Source: Ditylenchus dipsaci
Lineage: Eukaryota; Nematoda; Chromadorea; Rhabditida; Anguinidae
DNA: 64,000 nucleotides
Direction of reading: 5' to 3'
Assembly (NCBI GenBank): GCA_004194705.1
Contig: SADC01000337.1
Location: 1 to 64,000 of the forward strand
Of the stretch, positions 44,566-57,613 are shown in pieces. Positions within the stretch are counted from its first letter, which is position 1. Every line of letters begins with the position of its first letter. The translations under genes were made by a program, and so were the position numbers. Below the pieces are notes generated by a model. The model did not search any database. It saw only the letters and a program-made list of their open reading frames with translations, and was not told the DNA's origin.

Positions 44566-46517
44566 GTGCGTAGACGTTTCGCAAATTTAGCAATTCTACT
44601 ATTTTTGCGAAACGTTTCGCAAATTTAGTAATTCTATTATTTTATATATGTATTTGCGCAAATTCAAATATTTTTGCAGGTAACCGCGTGTTTTTTGAGG
44701 CGCGGGTAACCGCAAACCGCCCCGCATTCCCAGGCCAAATTTTTTACATCTTCCTGGTTCAAACACTACATCCAGAAAGGCCGATGTGGTTCGGGATATC
44801 TTATAGCAACCAGCACTACGAAATTAAAAAACCTAGCTTTATTCAAATCAACTTAGCGAACAAACATAACAACTGTTAAGCAACGGTTAAAACAAAAGGC
44901 AATCCGTGATTTCATCCATCATATTTTTTCTGATTTTCTTCATGTCGGCCTGGGCAAGTTCATCGGCGCGCAGACAGAAAGGCACTCCGCGTAGGCACAG
45001 ACGAAAACGCCGCAATCGCATCCATTCGTTTGCACGGGAATATCCCTTAAATAGCAAAATTTTAATGTACAGATCGAAGGATTTTGGATAATACTCTTGG
45101 CACTGAGGGAGTCCAGCCCATTGAGAGAGAATTGGCGCCGCAAATTCTCTTCTCAACTTTGCCTCACAATCGAAAAACTTCCTGAAAGAAAATAAGCTAG
45201 ATAAATATGGCTGATTAACGATTAAAGGCTACTGCAGTCGGCGAATGCATCCATTGTCATCTCCATGCAGTGAGTCGTAGTAGTTGATGCTTCCTTCCTT
45301 CACGTGAGCAACCTAAAATCCCACAAATTCCCGACAATCTAAAACACAAAGATTCTTACCGCCAAAGCACCAATGCCCTGGATGATGAATTGGGAACAGA
45401 ATTATGTCTGCCTTGAACAAGTCCACCCGCTCGACCCATCTTGACATTGCCACAGGCCTTACGGGCAAGTCGAACGGGTCGTCCACCACTAGTACTCCTT
45501 GGCGTCGATGACGAAATAACTGTTGCCTCTTTTCCTCATACGGGCCGAATTGCATATTGACGGAGGCAGGATTGAATACGCCTTCATCTTTCGCCTGAGA
45601 CATCTTCAGCGCTTTTTCATGATACTAAGACTAGCAACCACTTAAACCCGATCAAACAATTAAATGTCAAACAACCTACTTTCTCGAATGTTGTCTGTGG
45701 CTGAGCTCCTGCTTGCGTCCTGACTTCTTGGCGGCACTCCCTATCCAGAAATGGCGAGGATTTCACTCTTTTTGTAGACCTTGCATTGGGCGTGGTGAGA
45801 GTCAAAGACGATGCATTCCCCGGTTTCAGTAGCTTCGTACAGCGCTGGCCCTCAAAACGGCACACCGTCCACCTTTTTCAGATTGCGCTTGATCCTAAAC
45901 GTGCGCAGCGCTTACAACAAGACACGAGAGCAAGATATAAGATCACTTACTCGCCGCAGTGATAGCATATGTAGTAGTTTTAAAAGTGTCAGCAGGCATA
46001 AAATAGTTTTCGTGAATATAAACAATGTCTTACATGATTTTTTGTTGCTCCTTCTTAATCCCTTCGGCCGTGGGAACATAGTTTGAGATAGCCTTCTGAG
46101 AAAATTTACGACCGAAATCCCTGAGAATATTTGCGGCAACGTCCTTCCGCTTCAGCTTCTTATCAAGCACTTCCTCCAGCCAATAGACGACATCGGGATC
46201 ATTTGTCCAACACTCGTTAGTCCAGACCTTCATGATAAGCACTAAACAAATAATCCATGAAAAAGGATCCTTCATCAATGCCTCATTAAAGCAATTTAAA
46301 CGAAAGAACAGATAACTGAATTTACAACCGAAGTGCAGTAACTGTGAATACGATTAGTGGTCGTAGATGAAAAATATTTGAATTTGCGCAAATACATATA
46401 TAAAATAATAGAATTACTAAATTTGCGAAACGTTTCGCAAAAATAGTAAAATACTAAATTTGCGAAACGTTTCGCGAAAATAGCAGAATTACTAAATTTG
46501 CGAAACGTCTATACGCC
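44566..46517 (-). mobile_element. Mutator-like element carrying a Ulp1 protease gene
   Basis: The inverted arms (about 130 bases) are built of repeated GCGAAACGTTTCGC and AAATTTAGTAATTCTA units. A perfect 9-base target duplication TAACTTTTG flanks the element (44557-44565, 46518-46526), which is characteristic of Mutator-like transposons. The interior is occupied by a minus-strand gene for a C48 cysteine protease and no recognisable transposase. Some plant and other Mutator-like elements carry Ulp1 genes. This one appears non-autonomous for transposition. Confidence 0.88.
44940..46278 (-). CDS. Ulp1/SENP-type C48 cysteine protease
   Basis: Catalytic exons on the minus strand: 45360-45603, 45233-45312, 45104-45181 and 44940-45045 (stop). 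Catalytic His is in FPIHHPGHW, Asp in INYYDSLHG, and the oxyanion Gln and nucleophile Cys in PVQTNGCDCGVFVC. These are the four landmarks of SUMO/Ubl proteases, which remove SUMO-like tags. The last three exons join in perfect phase, the final one after a TTTAAG acceptor. The join of the first two is one base out (GGC G|GTAAG). Upstream exons at 46086-46278 (start MKVWTNECW, ending at a GTAAGA donor) and about 45617-45900 are probable but less certain. The gene fills the Mutator-like element at 44566-46517 and may help it escape SUMO-based silencing (inference). Confidence 0.78.
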
Positions 46518-49500
46518 TAACTTTTGACTAATTAAAGTGATGAAAATGAGTAATATGAGTGAAATCAATTTTTGTCTGTCAATGTTTAGGTGTTGTCAAA
46601 TACAGATTTCTTTACATTTGGTATTGATCAATTTCTCATCCACTATGTTTCAAATCGAAGAAATTTCAACAAAATGTTAGAAAATAAAAAAGTCATGGCC
46701 AAAATTTGATGGCTAGAAAAAATTGCGTCACCCTGCATATCGTGGCTTGACCGTATCTACTTTTAAAAAATGTCGCACAAGGTAAGAATTTAAGAAAAAT
46801 ATCCCAATTTTAATTTTTTTAAAAGTGTTTTCAACATTATTGTTACTGGTTTACTCAAAATTTAGTGAGAATGAGAAAAAACGGTAGAATACTGTAGGTA
46901 GAATACTGTATCCGCTCTGATTATAAAGCCACTCTCTAATTGTTCGCCACCCGATTCAAGTGGTCTGAACCATCTGTTTTTATAAATTTTTGAGCTCTGT
47001 GAAAAGTGCATACAAGGAATTTTAAATATTAAATATCAAGTAAATAGTGCTAAGTTTCGGTATACACCCCACTCAAGTTCGGTATACACCCCCAGTTTGC
47101 CTTGGTCCCCCAAGCTGATTTTTTTGTTTAATTTTTCGAAATTTTTGAACGCTGTTTTTTTATTGGGTTAAAGTTGAAAAAAATTCAGAAAAAAATGCGC
47201 AGCTTGCCAAGGCTTCAGTGGGTTATGATTGAATTTACTATTATCGATAGCATTCTCAAACTATTCTTGATTTGATTTTTGAGGCTAAATATTCAAGCTA
47301 GAAAATAGAAAAAAGGTTTTATTAGAGTAGCACCATAAAAAGCAGATCAAATCCGGCCTGGGTACTAATTCGTCAGATCACACTTTTTTAGTTACTTCTT
47401 ATTGCTAAATGTTAAAATCTTTCATAATGAGCAGAACACATCCTAATAAACTATTTATATATTAGTATAATCGAGTAGACCACCAGCATAGCATAACTTT
47501 ACATATTAATACATTAGAACAAAAGAAAAAATTTTTTTAGAAATATCTCCTATAGCTACAGAACAGAAAATTATATGAAGTAAGAATCAGAATTCAGGAG
47601 ATGACAGGAATTTATATCATATAGGTGAATTTTCATACAGGTTTTTAATCATATATTTGATTATTTGCTTATAGCTATAGCCAAAAGATTGGAAAAAAGT
47701 TTTCTTGAAGAATTTATAGTTTACTGGCAAACCTTTTTTTTGTACAAAACTCCTTAAGTAAATATTTTATAATTTTTCTAATCATTTTAAAACATAACAT
47801 ATAATAGAGATAATTTACGAAAAAACTCCATATATTCCAGGCTTTAAGAATCCCTGGTTGCCATTCACTCCCAAACTAGTCAACAAAAAGTATGTCAAAT
47901 GTCAAAAAGTATCCATTTTTCCTAAATTTCCGCTATAATAATTTTTGGAAATTGAAGCAGAGTCAACGCTTTATCTAAGCACACAGCTCAGCAAAGCAAC
48001 GTGATATTTTGATGCAATTTTCTCGTGGGTTGTGTGCCGGAGAGAATTATGAGCGTTGGTTGGAAATGTGAGGATCGAACGCCATAAAATCAATCAGGAA
48101 GAGAATGCTGAAGATAGAGGATAAAGCCATCGTTTCTGCACCAAAAAGTAACAAAAAAAGAGTGATGATCTTGCATAACAAGCAAAAAAATGCGAAAAAG
48201 TGCCGATTTTAAGCGATTTAATTTAAGAGATGAGAATTATTCTGCAATTGTGAAAATCTCTGTATTGGATATTTTTTCTGTGATATATCCTTTACAACTA
48301 AAAGCTTTAGATCTTAACACAAAAAACTGAGGTGGAAAGTTCTGTTGAAAATAGGATCCCTGGAAAATGCTGAGCACAAACCTGATGGTGGGATTGTGAA
48401 AGGAACATTGCTTTTTACACTATTTTTCCTTTTTAAATCGACTACTCGCAGATATTCAGACAAAAGATTTACTTGGACACTGTTCAGAGCAAAGTTAAGT
48501 CGTTAGAAAATGCTACACATGTTCATAAGTGCACACGGGTAAAAGATAAAGTTTACATAGCAAGTTTTTGAGATTCAAACAACATGTACCACTCTTATGG
48601 TCCACACTCGTGTAAATTCTCTGGATTAAAAAAATGAACTTTTTTATTTCGGAAAATTTTCAAACAAAAAAATAAAAAAATTTATACGAAAATACAATTT
48701 TTTTGAAAAACAACTCAGGATTAAGGTTCTAATTTGCATGTTTTCTATATTAAACGGAAGCCCCTCCCTTGTTCAAAATCGCGTTTGAGTTAAAGTTAAA
48801 ATATGGTAATATTAAAAAAATTTTGTACGCAAAAATGGCCACGAAAAAAAAGCTCTACCATTAAATGTGATAAAATATTCAGATAGCAATCTGAGATAAA
48901 AAAACCCGGTTAAAAAATCATTTTCATATAATTTTCAAGCTTGACATTGTTTGGTAGAAGTTTTTTAACTTTTTTAAAAAATCTACCATTGGAGCACGAA
49001 GTCTTGCTATAGGTGTGCGGGTGTTCCAGTAGGTCTGGGTCTTGAGTTAATAGGAGTGTGCGCACTTTCAGTGGATATTGAGATAGAAGACATTTGGGTG
49101 AGAAAATAGAAGTAATAAAAATAGAAGAAAATAGAAGTAATAATATGTTTTTCACAATAGGAGCAAAAGAATGAATGATTTGGCAAAAGAAGCTCGGAAC
49201 AGGAGTATATTCTTCAGCAGAAGGCGCGCTACTATTCCTCAGGCCACATTGCTACTTTTGGCCACTTTTTTTCCTTTTGGCAGCTACTGCCTAGCAGAGG
49301 GTGGCTCAGACAGTCATTAGGAGATTGTAAAACAGAGATCTGTGATATAAGAAGTTAGATGGTTATACTGAACTAACAGCTTTTTTTTGAAAGAGTGGAG
49401 CGACGACAAGATTTAAATTTGTTAAGTTCAAGTCTGAGTGTGAAATTTGTGAAGGAACAAATGTGTATAAAGTCTATCAAAAATTATTGACACAAACAAA

Positions 49501-50640
49501 AAAGAATATTACAGTATAAAAAATTCAATTTCATTTTCATCTATCTAAATTAAGGGGACATTTAAAAATCAAAAAGTGGAAAAACCATTGAAATCTAGAT
49601 TTGAACTTGGAATTTCATGTCTTATCAGTCATTTCGGATGAATTTTATGCCTTAGAAATGTTGAGAACAAAAATATGTGTGAGAAGCAAGTTAAAAATGA
49701 TAGAGAATAGTATCAGTATATGATACTATATGCAGTTTTTTAATTTTCTTAGAAAACATTGGAAGAAGTCTTTTCTTCTATTTGTTTTGTGCTACAAAAA
49801 TTTTTCAAAATTGGTGGGAAAGTTTTGAAATCGAAAAAAGTAAAAAAAACACCATTTTTCTGAGTTTTTGTTGGTAAAAGGACCTAAATATGGTGATAGA
49901 ATTTCAATCTTGTTCATATAAAGTTAGTTGTGTTTGGACAGACAAAATATGTTCGTGTCAGAATAATATTTTCAATCCCTAAGTTAAATGAAGATATTTG
50001 ACACATGTGCATTAAACACATAACCGATTTATTGACTGTGCCTGCAAAATGTATATCTATGTTTCAATAATCCATATTGACTGCATATTAGAAAAAAATT
50101 TGAGCCCTGAAGCCATAAAACCTTAAAAGACTTGTGATCAATTAATTTCCAGTCTCTTCTCTGTTATTATCTTTTACACAGAAAAAAAACCAAGAATAGT
50201 TTGTGAATGAACTAGTTGAAATGTTGATTATTGCGTCTCTTTTGCGTCTCTAATTTTCATTGGCAAATTAGTTTGAATAGTTCAAAAAACCCAGGTCATT
50301 TAACTACTATGTCTTACATAATCATGAATTTTTTTAAATCGGTGATAATTACTAGTCAAACCAAATTCTTGATTTGACCAGCTTCTGTTTGCATGAGAAT
50401 GCGAAGATCTGCATTACAGATAATGAGTTATACGTGAAAAGAAAGCTGAGAATTTCTCTTTCAGAAAATACAATTCATAAAACATGGAAAGATTCCGGTT
50501 GGAAAGATTGCTTGTATACGAATTTGAAAAGTTTTTAATTTCCCGCAAAAAGAATTTGAAAGCTTAAGTAAATCAAAATGGCTTTAAAGGACGTGCTATG
50601 TGTAGATTTGAAGTTGTTCATGATCCTATAAAACAAAGTA

Positions 50641-51060
50641 CCATTGAGAAAAAATTGAAAACAGGTCTCTCCTGTTTTCTCTTCTATATTACAACCCTTT
50701 TTCGGAAGCAAAAATCTTGAAAATCTTATTGAAGCTCGCTGCGTTTAGAGTGAGTGAAAATTCGAACACTAATATTTTATTTTTCAAATAGTGCCCCATA
50801 GGTATGGGGCATAGAAGCAATGAAGTTGCTCAAGAGTTGTGGTACTAGTACCATTGAGAAAAAATTGAAAACAGGTCTCTCCTGTTTTCTCTTCTATATT
50901 ACAACCTTTTTCGGAAGCAAAAATCTTGAAAATCTTATTGAAGCTCGCTGCGTTTAGAGTGAGTGAAAATTCGAACACTAATATTTTATTTTTCAAATAG
51001 TGCCTCATAGGTATGGGGCATAGAAGCAATGAAGTTGCTCAAGAGTTGTGGTATGTGTTG
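50641..51060. repeat. Tandem duplication, 210-base period
   Basis: A unit beginning CCATTGAGAAAAAATTGAAA and ending near CTCAAGAGTTGTGGTA is present twice with a 210-base period and only a few differences (for example TGCCCCATAGG versus TGCCTCATAGG). The near identity indicates a recent duplication. No gene. Confidence 0.85.
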
Positions 51061-51149
51061 AAAAAAAGTGTTCCATATGCATAGGTGTAAGATTCGGCAT
51101 CCTTTGAAGTGATCCTGTACCTAATGATGTATAGGACATGTCTTTGAAA

Positions 51150-51395
51150 GTGTCCCATAGGTATGAGGCACAATGGCGGCATCCTTTGAGGTGCTCCTAT
51201 ACCCATTGGTCTTAGTTTGAAAGTGGCCCGATAGGTATGAGGCAGAAGGGCGGCATCCTTTGAGGTGCTCCTATACCCATTGGTCTTAGTTTGAAAGTGG
51301 CCCGATAGGTATGAGGCAGAAGGGCGGCATCCTTTGAGGTGCTCCTATACCCATTGGTCTTAGTTTGAAAGTGGCCTATAGGTATGAGGCGTAAA
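51150..51395. repeat. Tandem array, about 75-base period
   Basis: The block ATAGGTATGAGGCAGAAGGG, CGGCATCCTTTGAGGTGCTC, CTATACCCATTGGTCTTAG, TTTGAAAGTGGCCC is repeated about three times, with a partial fourth. Copies two and three are essentially identical. It continues the ATAGGTATGGGGCA motif of the duplication to its left, so both probably arose from one minisatellite. Confidence 0.85.
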
Positions 51396-52239
51396 AAAGC
51401 GGAGAATCTTGGTCCCAGTACTACTCTGGGTGTATACCGAACTTGACTGGGGGGTGTATACCGAAACTGCTCCGTAAATAGTTTTTACAGAGCTCAAAAA
51501 ATAAATGAACACCGAAGCTTCCGACAACTTGACGTTTGGAAAAATAGTCCCTCTCTAATTATACGCCGTGGCTTAAAATACGAGCAGACACGGTAAAATG
51601 CAGAACAATCTTATTGACTCCAGTATAAGTAAAAACAAATAATAATCGAAACAATGTCGTATTTTTCAGACCACACTGTATTCTTTAAAAGAAATAGAAA
51701 TACTTCCTAATAACTGTTTAAAAAGGACTAGTTACACGTCAGCGCAAAAACGATGCCTTTTTAAATAGGCCTGCTCTGCAAAGATAAGATAAATTTATTG
51801 AACAATTCTATTTTATTGATAGATCATGACACACAAGCAAAAATAAGAAATATCAGATTGTAAAGAAAGGTTGCGACCACCAACAATTGAAATCTGTTAA
51901 GCGCAAACAAAGAAACCAGATGTTGCTAAGTTGAAAAATTCAGAAAAGAATAACCAAATTTCCTGCTCTCTCATAAAATGTTTTTTTTACATCGCATTCT
52001 GCAGTGAATGGAACAATGGCTAAGTCGATAGGAGCAAGATCCCGTGAATGCTGTGTCTGAAGCGATTCTCAGCCGAATTCTATCAATTTCATTTTTGTCG
52101 TAAAGTTTTTTATTCATAGGCATCTTGTACCTTTATTCTCAGCTTTGAATTTTATTCGTGATGTTAGGCGATTTTAAAACACAAATAAAAGGTGAATAAC
52201 TGTCCTCTTCTCCTACAAGGCCAAACTTTTTTCATAAAA

Positions 52240-52440
52240 AAATCATAGAAACTAAAAAAAGCTAGACAACACATCCAATTTGCTTTCTCAAAACTACTTT
52301 GTATCCTTTGATGCACTCTCAGATTTCTACCAAGTCTTTGGGAATGAAATCTATTGACAGTGTTAGTGCAGGCATACCTGCACGGGCGCCGGCGCCGGCG
52401 CCGGGCGCCGGGCGCGGGCGCTGGTATGTGGGTGTGCGCA
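52240..52440. mobile_element. Dispersed repeat with a truncated GGCGCC element inside
   Basis: Bases 52240-52373 match 58090-58228 closely (CTAGACAACACATCCAA, TGCACTCTCAGATTTCTACC, GAAATCTATTGACAGTG). At 52374 the left terminus CATACCTGCACG and a GGCGCC array of the 31296-32231 family interrupt the match, where 58228 continues GTGCAGGTCACATTTAG. The right terminus is missing, so the insert is truncated. Confidence 0.75.
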
Positions 52441-52744
52441 TCCCAACTCCAAGCCCCAAGCCCCGAAGGGGGCGCAGGGGGCTTGAGAGTTAGAGATGCG
52501 CGCACGCACTTACCTTAGACATGATTCCGACATGTACACTTGATCATAAAATGCATATAAAGTCTATTTTTGCCACGGCCCGAGTTGAAAAACATGGTAA
52601 AGCAGCTAAAAAAAAGTGGCCCCTGTATTATTCCCTTCCCCTCCCAATACAGCCCATAATCCCTTTTAAATTGCTTTTCTGGACCTTTTATGGCGAAATT
52701 ATTGCTTAAAAATGGGTTTTGACCACTCCTAAAAATCTTGATTT

Positions 52745-52850
52745 TTGGGGGGGGTATAACCGAGTAGGTCCGATTTTGGGGCGGGGGGGTATTCCAGAGT
52801 AGCTTTTTTGGGGGGGGGGGGGGGATTTCCGAGTAGCGTCTATTATTTTT
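52745..52850. repeat. Poly-G tandem tract
   Basis: Three imperfect units of TTTTGGGG...G followed by a TATTnCCGAGTAG-type phrase lie in tandem, with G runs up to about 16. Such tracts can form G-quadruplexes and are error-prone in sequencing. Bases 52850-54500 show no gene. A worn repeat with GGGCTTGGGAGTTAGAGATGCG (53583) is shared with 52478, and CCTTGGTCCCCCAAGGC occurs at 53729. Confidence 0.6.
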
Positions 52851-54530
52851 ACCATAATATGCCTGCAAAAGCATTTTAGAGGTGAAAAAAGTGTACTGGA
52901 AGAACTGTGGAATAATAAGGGTCTCTGTTCAAGTTATCTATTTTGACTGTTTTACGATGCTTTTTGATCATAGGCCGTTGCAAAAATACTTGTATGATAT
53001 ACATATAATATACAGTGTATATACATCTTGCTCAAGAGTCTTGCTTGGACTCAATTTTTCTGGCAGGTCAGCCTTTAGGTCTTCTTTTTGGATTGGGGTG
53101 GAGATGCGTGCACAAATACTTCAGATAAAACCTATTGAAAAGTAACGCGGTATGCATGAAAACGCATGAAACCAGAGGTCTTATATGAGGAAGGCCTTAA
53201 TTCACAAAACCATCATCAAATCTTTCAGTTTTGACAGTGCTCCTTTTCATATATTTTACCTCTTTTTGTCTTCTCGATCCCCATAGATCCTTTCGTCCTT
53301 TTAAAAATAGCCAAAAGTATGATTTGGAAAAATTCATCGGTTTATGAAGATGAAAGCGACTACGAAACAATGAAATATCGTAAATGAAACAGAAAAATTT
53401 TAAGTTTTGAACAAAAATCTTTTCCGTTTTTATCTTGGCGATATCGATCTTGGAAATTTCTTGACTGAAATTAAAAAAGATTGCAAATCGTGGCCAAGTC
53501 TGGCCCAAATTTCAAGTCATTGTTGGCGCCAATATTGGCAACTTCCAACCCTAGTTTATTTATGCATATTATATTATTTATGGGGCTTGGGAGTTAGAGA
53601 TGCGCGCACTCACTTACCTTGGAGATGAATCCGAGCAACGCTCTCGATCAAAAAATGCGTCTAGAGACTCTTTTTGACCAGTCTCAGTAAGAAAAACGAG
53701 GTAAAAAATCCCTCTCCAGGTGGTTACCTTGGTCCCCCAAGGCAAAAAGTCAAATTTTGGTCAAATTTTTTTTTTCCAAAAATGGCCTTCCGCACTCTAA
53801 AAACACGTTTTAAGTATGTTTTAATTGCTCGCAGATCAAAAAAACACGCTTTAAGACAGTTTTGGGCTACGCGGTATAGTGCACTCCTGCCTCAACATCT
53901 TTTTTTCCCTGTGTGATCAGTGGCATTCTTTCATTCTCTTCCCCTCCCTATACAGCCTTATTCTCTTTAAAATTCAAAAGGCGCCAATTTAAATTTTCAA
54001 GTGTTGACTAAAAACACATGACACCCCTGTGGTTCAAAAAAAATTTTTTGCTCAGATTCCAAATCATTAAGTATTATATATAATTTTATTTCCTCCATTC
54101 GAGCACTCTGCGTGGGGGGATTGTACAGTCAAGCCGAAAGATAACTCCATGTGGGGAGTTAATACAGGAAATATGATGTTCCATTTACTTATTCTACAGT
54201 CAGTTCCGATATGAGAGCAGCTTTGGCAGGTATCGAGTCTCTGTGCTCTTATATCCAGATTCGACTGTATGCCAGTATTTATTATGATAAATAAATCAAA
54301 ACTACAAAGAATTCGACAAGGAACTAAGTGTTGTTTGTAGTTTGTTTCTGACCGAATGATCTTATCATTATTTACAGAAGTCTTCTTAAACAAGTAATCG
54401 ACACCAAAAAATCGATTTACAGCAGCATCAAACTACATATTCAATAACAGCTATGAAAGTTTGTGTGTCTTAAACGCTTTTATTTTTTAACTGGGCTTTT
54501 CAACTTTTCAAAATACACACATTTTTCATA

Positions 54531-56842
54531 ATGTCAAAAGAAATCATATTTTTATTAACTTTAATAACTTTATTGCTTGTACATAGCTCGTTCTGCATAG
54601 AAAAAAGAGAGCCTAAGAAGAAGTTGAAAGTGTTATTTGATAATCCGGCTATGGCTTTTAGTCACATGCAATTCTTGGTAGTATGGCTGATTTGCTTGTG
54701 GAAGCAGGGCATGAAGTGGTGAGATTTTTTTTAAAATATTCGCTTGTTTTCTAATGCTTTTTCTAGCATATGCTGATACTCAATGTTGACCCTAAATTTG
54801 CAAACTACTCCAGGAACAAGCAAGGTCAAAAAAATAATAAGAATGGATCGACCAGAAGACAGAAATGATGTTATGAATCAGATGCTAGACCGCAAGGACC
54901 CATTTGCTGGAGTTCAGAACTCTTTACGTGGTTTTTCCGATTTTGTTGAACTTCAAGCTGGTTGTTGTGAAGGTAGCAAATTTTCTTATTTTTGTTAAAT
55001 AATTATAAAATTTAGACTTGGTCGATAATAAAGCTCTAATGACACAATTAGAAGCCGAAAATTACGATGTTGGAATAACTGAATTATATGGACCATGCTC
55101 ACCGGCGATTTTTCACCATATTGGAGTGAAAACAAGTCTAGGAGCTTTAGCTATTCACTTATATTCTGCTGCAAGCGCAACGTTCGGAATACCTACTTTA
55201 GCAGTTATGTGCCAAGTGAGAAATCCGGCGCTAGTAGTAAATAACCGCCCAGCCTCCCCCCCCCCCCCCCTTCAAAAATCTGACCTTTCAAAACCCTTTG
55301 GAACAACAAGTTTAGGATTAGCCGTTAGGCTCAGTGGTAGGCCAGCGTACGGAAGTTGTGATTGATAGATAGCTTACTCACTTTTTCTGGGATATACATT
55401 TAGGTAGTCTTTACTTAAGTTTTAGGAGGTAAAATTTGGTGGGAGGGAGTGGAAGGTTATTCGCTACTAGGGTCATAAATTCTAAGATATTTTTTTGATG
55501 ATGAAAAAAACTTAGATATGGTTTGGCCAAACATTAATGGACCTAACATGAACTTCTGGGAAAGAGCCATGAACTTTTTTATTGATACCACGATACTCTT
55601 AATTTGAAAGGTTATGCTCAGAAACTAACGGTTTGTTTTTATTTGTATTTGTCCATAAGTATGTTTAATTTTAGCAGCCTATTATCAGCAAGGCGTTTGG
55701 AGCTGATTTTCCTTCATTAAAAGAAATTACCAAAAATTTTTCGCTTGTTTTTGTCAACAGTAATGAGTTTTTCGAACTTCCACATCCTATATCTAATAAA
55801 GTGCAATATGTTGGTGGAATTGTAAAATCGGAGGCCAAGCCAATAAGCCATGTGAGTAAATTAAGCCTACACTTTTTATGTAAAAATTGTTATCATAAAT
55901 ATCTTTAGGAAGTAAAGTCCATACTAGACAATTCTGAAAGTGGAGTAGTGTTGCTGTCATTCGGCACAATGATTAACACCACCAAATGAGTGAGCACATG
56001 AAGAAGTCTTACTTGACAGCTTTTGCCCACTTTCCTACCTACGATTTTATTTGGAAGTTAAAGCCAGGAGACAATGAATCTGCCATGTTTTCATCCACAC
56101 CCAATGTGCATGTGGTACATTGGTTTGACCAAAAAGCTGTTCTGGGTAAATTTTTTAGAGTCTATTATAGCTACAGCCGAGTCTCGATGTAGTGGCCCCT
56201 TCGGGACTGACCATCAGGTGCCACTATATCGAGGGTGTCACTTCAGTCATTCCTTTTCAGCCGAAACCAAGGGGCCACTATATCGAGGGTGTCACTATAT
56301 CGAGACTCGACTGTACTTATGAATAAATTATATTTAGAGCATCCCAAAGTCAAAGCCTTCATGACCCATTGTGGACTAAACAGCATAAATGAGGCAGCTT
56401 TGGCAGCTGTTCCCATGATTGGAATACCTTTGTTTGCCGATCAACTTTACAATGCTGCTATAATGATCAACAAGGGTATTGGAGTATTTGTGCCTATACA
56501 GTCAACAAACGATCCCGAAGTCTTGATTGAAGCCCTGGACAAAGTGTTGAACCAGCCAAAGTACAAGGATAATGCCAAAATATTGCAGAAAAAACTGAAA
56601 AACAGTCCATTTACTCCAGAAGAAAAATTTGTGAAGTGGGTGGAATTTGCCGCTGAGTTCCCCACCTCAATGAGCTGAATTTGCCCTTTGATGAACTCGG
56701 CTTCCCAGCTTACTATTGCTTAGATGTTATTTTTGCTGTTATATTATTAATATTGTGTGCAGTCATCTTATTAGTACTTGCTTTAAACAGGATAAGATCA
56801 TTGTTCACTCAATACTCCAGCTTAAAATTAAAAACCACTTAA
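54531..56842 (+). CDS. UDP-glucuronosyltransferase (frameshifted)
   Basis: Six exons: 54531-54718, 54767-54972, 55016-55215, 55675-55851, 55909-56145, 56339-56842 (stop TAA). The product has a signal peptide (MSKEIIFLLTLITLLLVHSS), the UGT start motif around FSHMQFL, and the donor-binding signature region (SFGTMIN, NVHVVHWFDQKAVLG, KVKAFMTHCGLNSINEAAL, GIPLFADQLYNA). It ends with a C-terminal membrane anchor (LDVIFAVILLILCAVILLV) and a short basic tail. It conjugates lipophilic hormones and xenobiotics in the ER lumen. At least four single-base shifts are needed (near 54682, 54815, 55987 and 56667), mostly at short homopolymers, so it is either a young pseudogene or affected by assembly indels. 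Two introns hold repeats (55314-55490, 56174-56313). Confidence 0.85.
55314..55490. repeat. Dispersed repeat, copy 2, in UGT intron 3
   Basis: Second copy of the family at 41968-42130, sharing GTAGGCCAGCGTACGGAAGT, ACTTTTTCTGGG and TACTAGGGTC. A run of C at 55258-55270 precedes it. It lies in the third intron of the UGT gene. Confidence 0.6.
56174..56313. mobile_element. pogo/Tigger-type MITE in UGT intron 5
   Basis: CAGCCGAGTCTCG on the left and CGAGACTCGACTG on the right are flanked by TA dinucleotides. The interior repeats CACTATATCGAGGGTGTCAC. Same family as 20417-20832 and 62907-63009. It fills most of the intron between UGT exons 5 and 6. Confidence 0.78.
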
Positions 56843-57613
56843 TTTTTGGTAGTTTGTACCGAATGATAGACAAATATTTAATAAAAATGTTTACTTCAGA
56901 CTTCTCGAGCAAAGATTTCACTTTAAAAATATTTTTTTTTCTGAATCTAATTTTTATTGAAGTGCCTGATCTTTGAAAAAGTTTTATAAATCGTTAAGTT
57001 TAAAAAAATTCCGAAAAACGCAAACGCTAACGCACCGCGCCATGGAGGCCACTTTTACAAATTTAAGTAGCTTACCCCGTTTAAAGTCATAAAAGGTCAT
57101 TTTTAATTCATTTGGACTGTCAAGCAACAGTAAAATGACCTGTTTTTTGATAGTTTGTTTAAAATACTTACGATTTTTCGCCTTCGTTTTTTACACGATT
57201 TAAACAATTCGAGCCAAATTTTCCGACAATATATGAGGATTAGTCGAACTTTTTAACAGGATCGAAGTAACTTGTAAAAGTTCATTTTTATGAATTTCCA
57301 TTTATTACTTGAATCAGCGTTATACCGATTCGAAATCAGATCGAAATTTCAAAATATCGCGTTCGAAATTTTTAAAATTTCGAAGTAAAATTGCTCGTTA
57401 TTTTCTAATGCGATCGCGATTTTTTCAATAAAAGTTTGAGCGACCCGGCACTCGCGTAATATAGATTATCCTCGATTCTGAAATTTTCGCGGATAATTTC
57501 GACATTCTCATTACCAATGGAATACAAGTTACTGTTTGAGTCAAATTTTACGGAGTAACCGGCATCACTCCTATTGGTAAAATCTTGTGAATATGACTCG
57601 ACTATGGTCTTTT

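Larger units (their letters stand above)
47051..51470. mobile_element. Large (about 4.4 kb) element with GGTATACACC inverted ends
   Basis: TTTCGGTATACACCCCACTC, then AAGTTCGGTATACACCC at 47055-47092, is mirrored at 51424-51465 (GGGTGTATACCGAACTTGAC and TGTATACCGAAACTG). Similarity may extend outward (GAGCTCTG at 46990 and CAGAGCTC at 51488). The interior is strongly AT-rich with no frame over about 85 codons, and it carries the tandem repeats at 50641 and 51150 near its right end. The exact ends and target duplication were not resolved. It could be a non-autonomous element or a decayed one. Confidence 0.55.

Noticed and set aside
48047..48130. 27-residue hydrophobic minus-strand ORF (MALSSIFSILFLIDFM)
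   Set aside because: Too short to judge, with no splice partner; it lies in AT-rich DNA where hydrophobic mini-frames are expected by chance.
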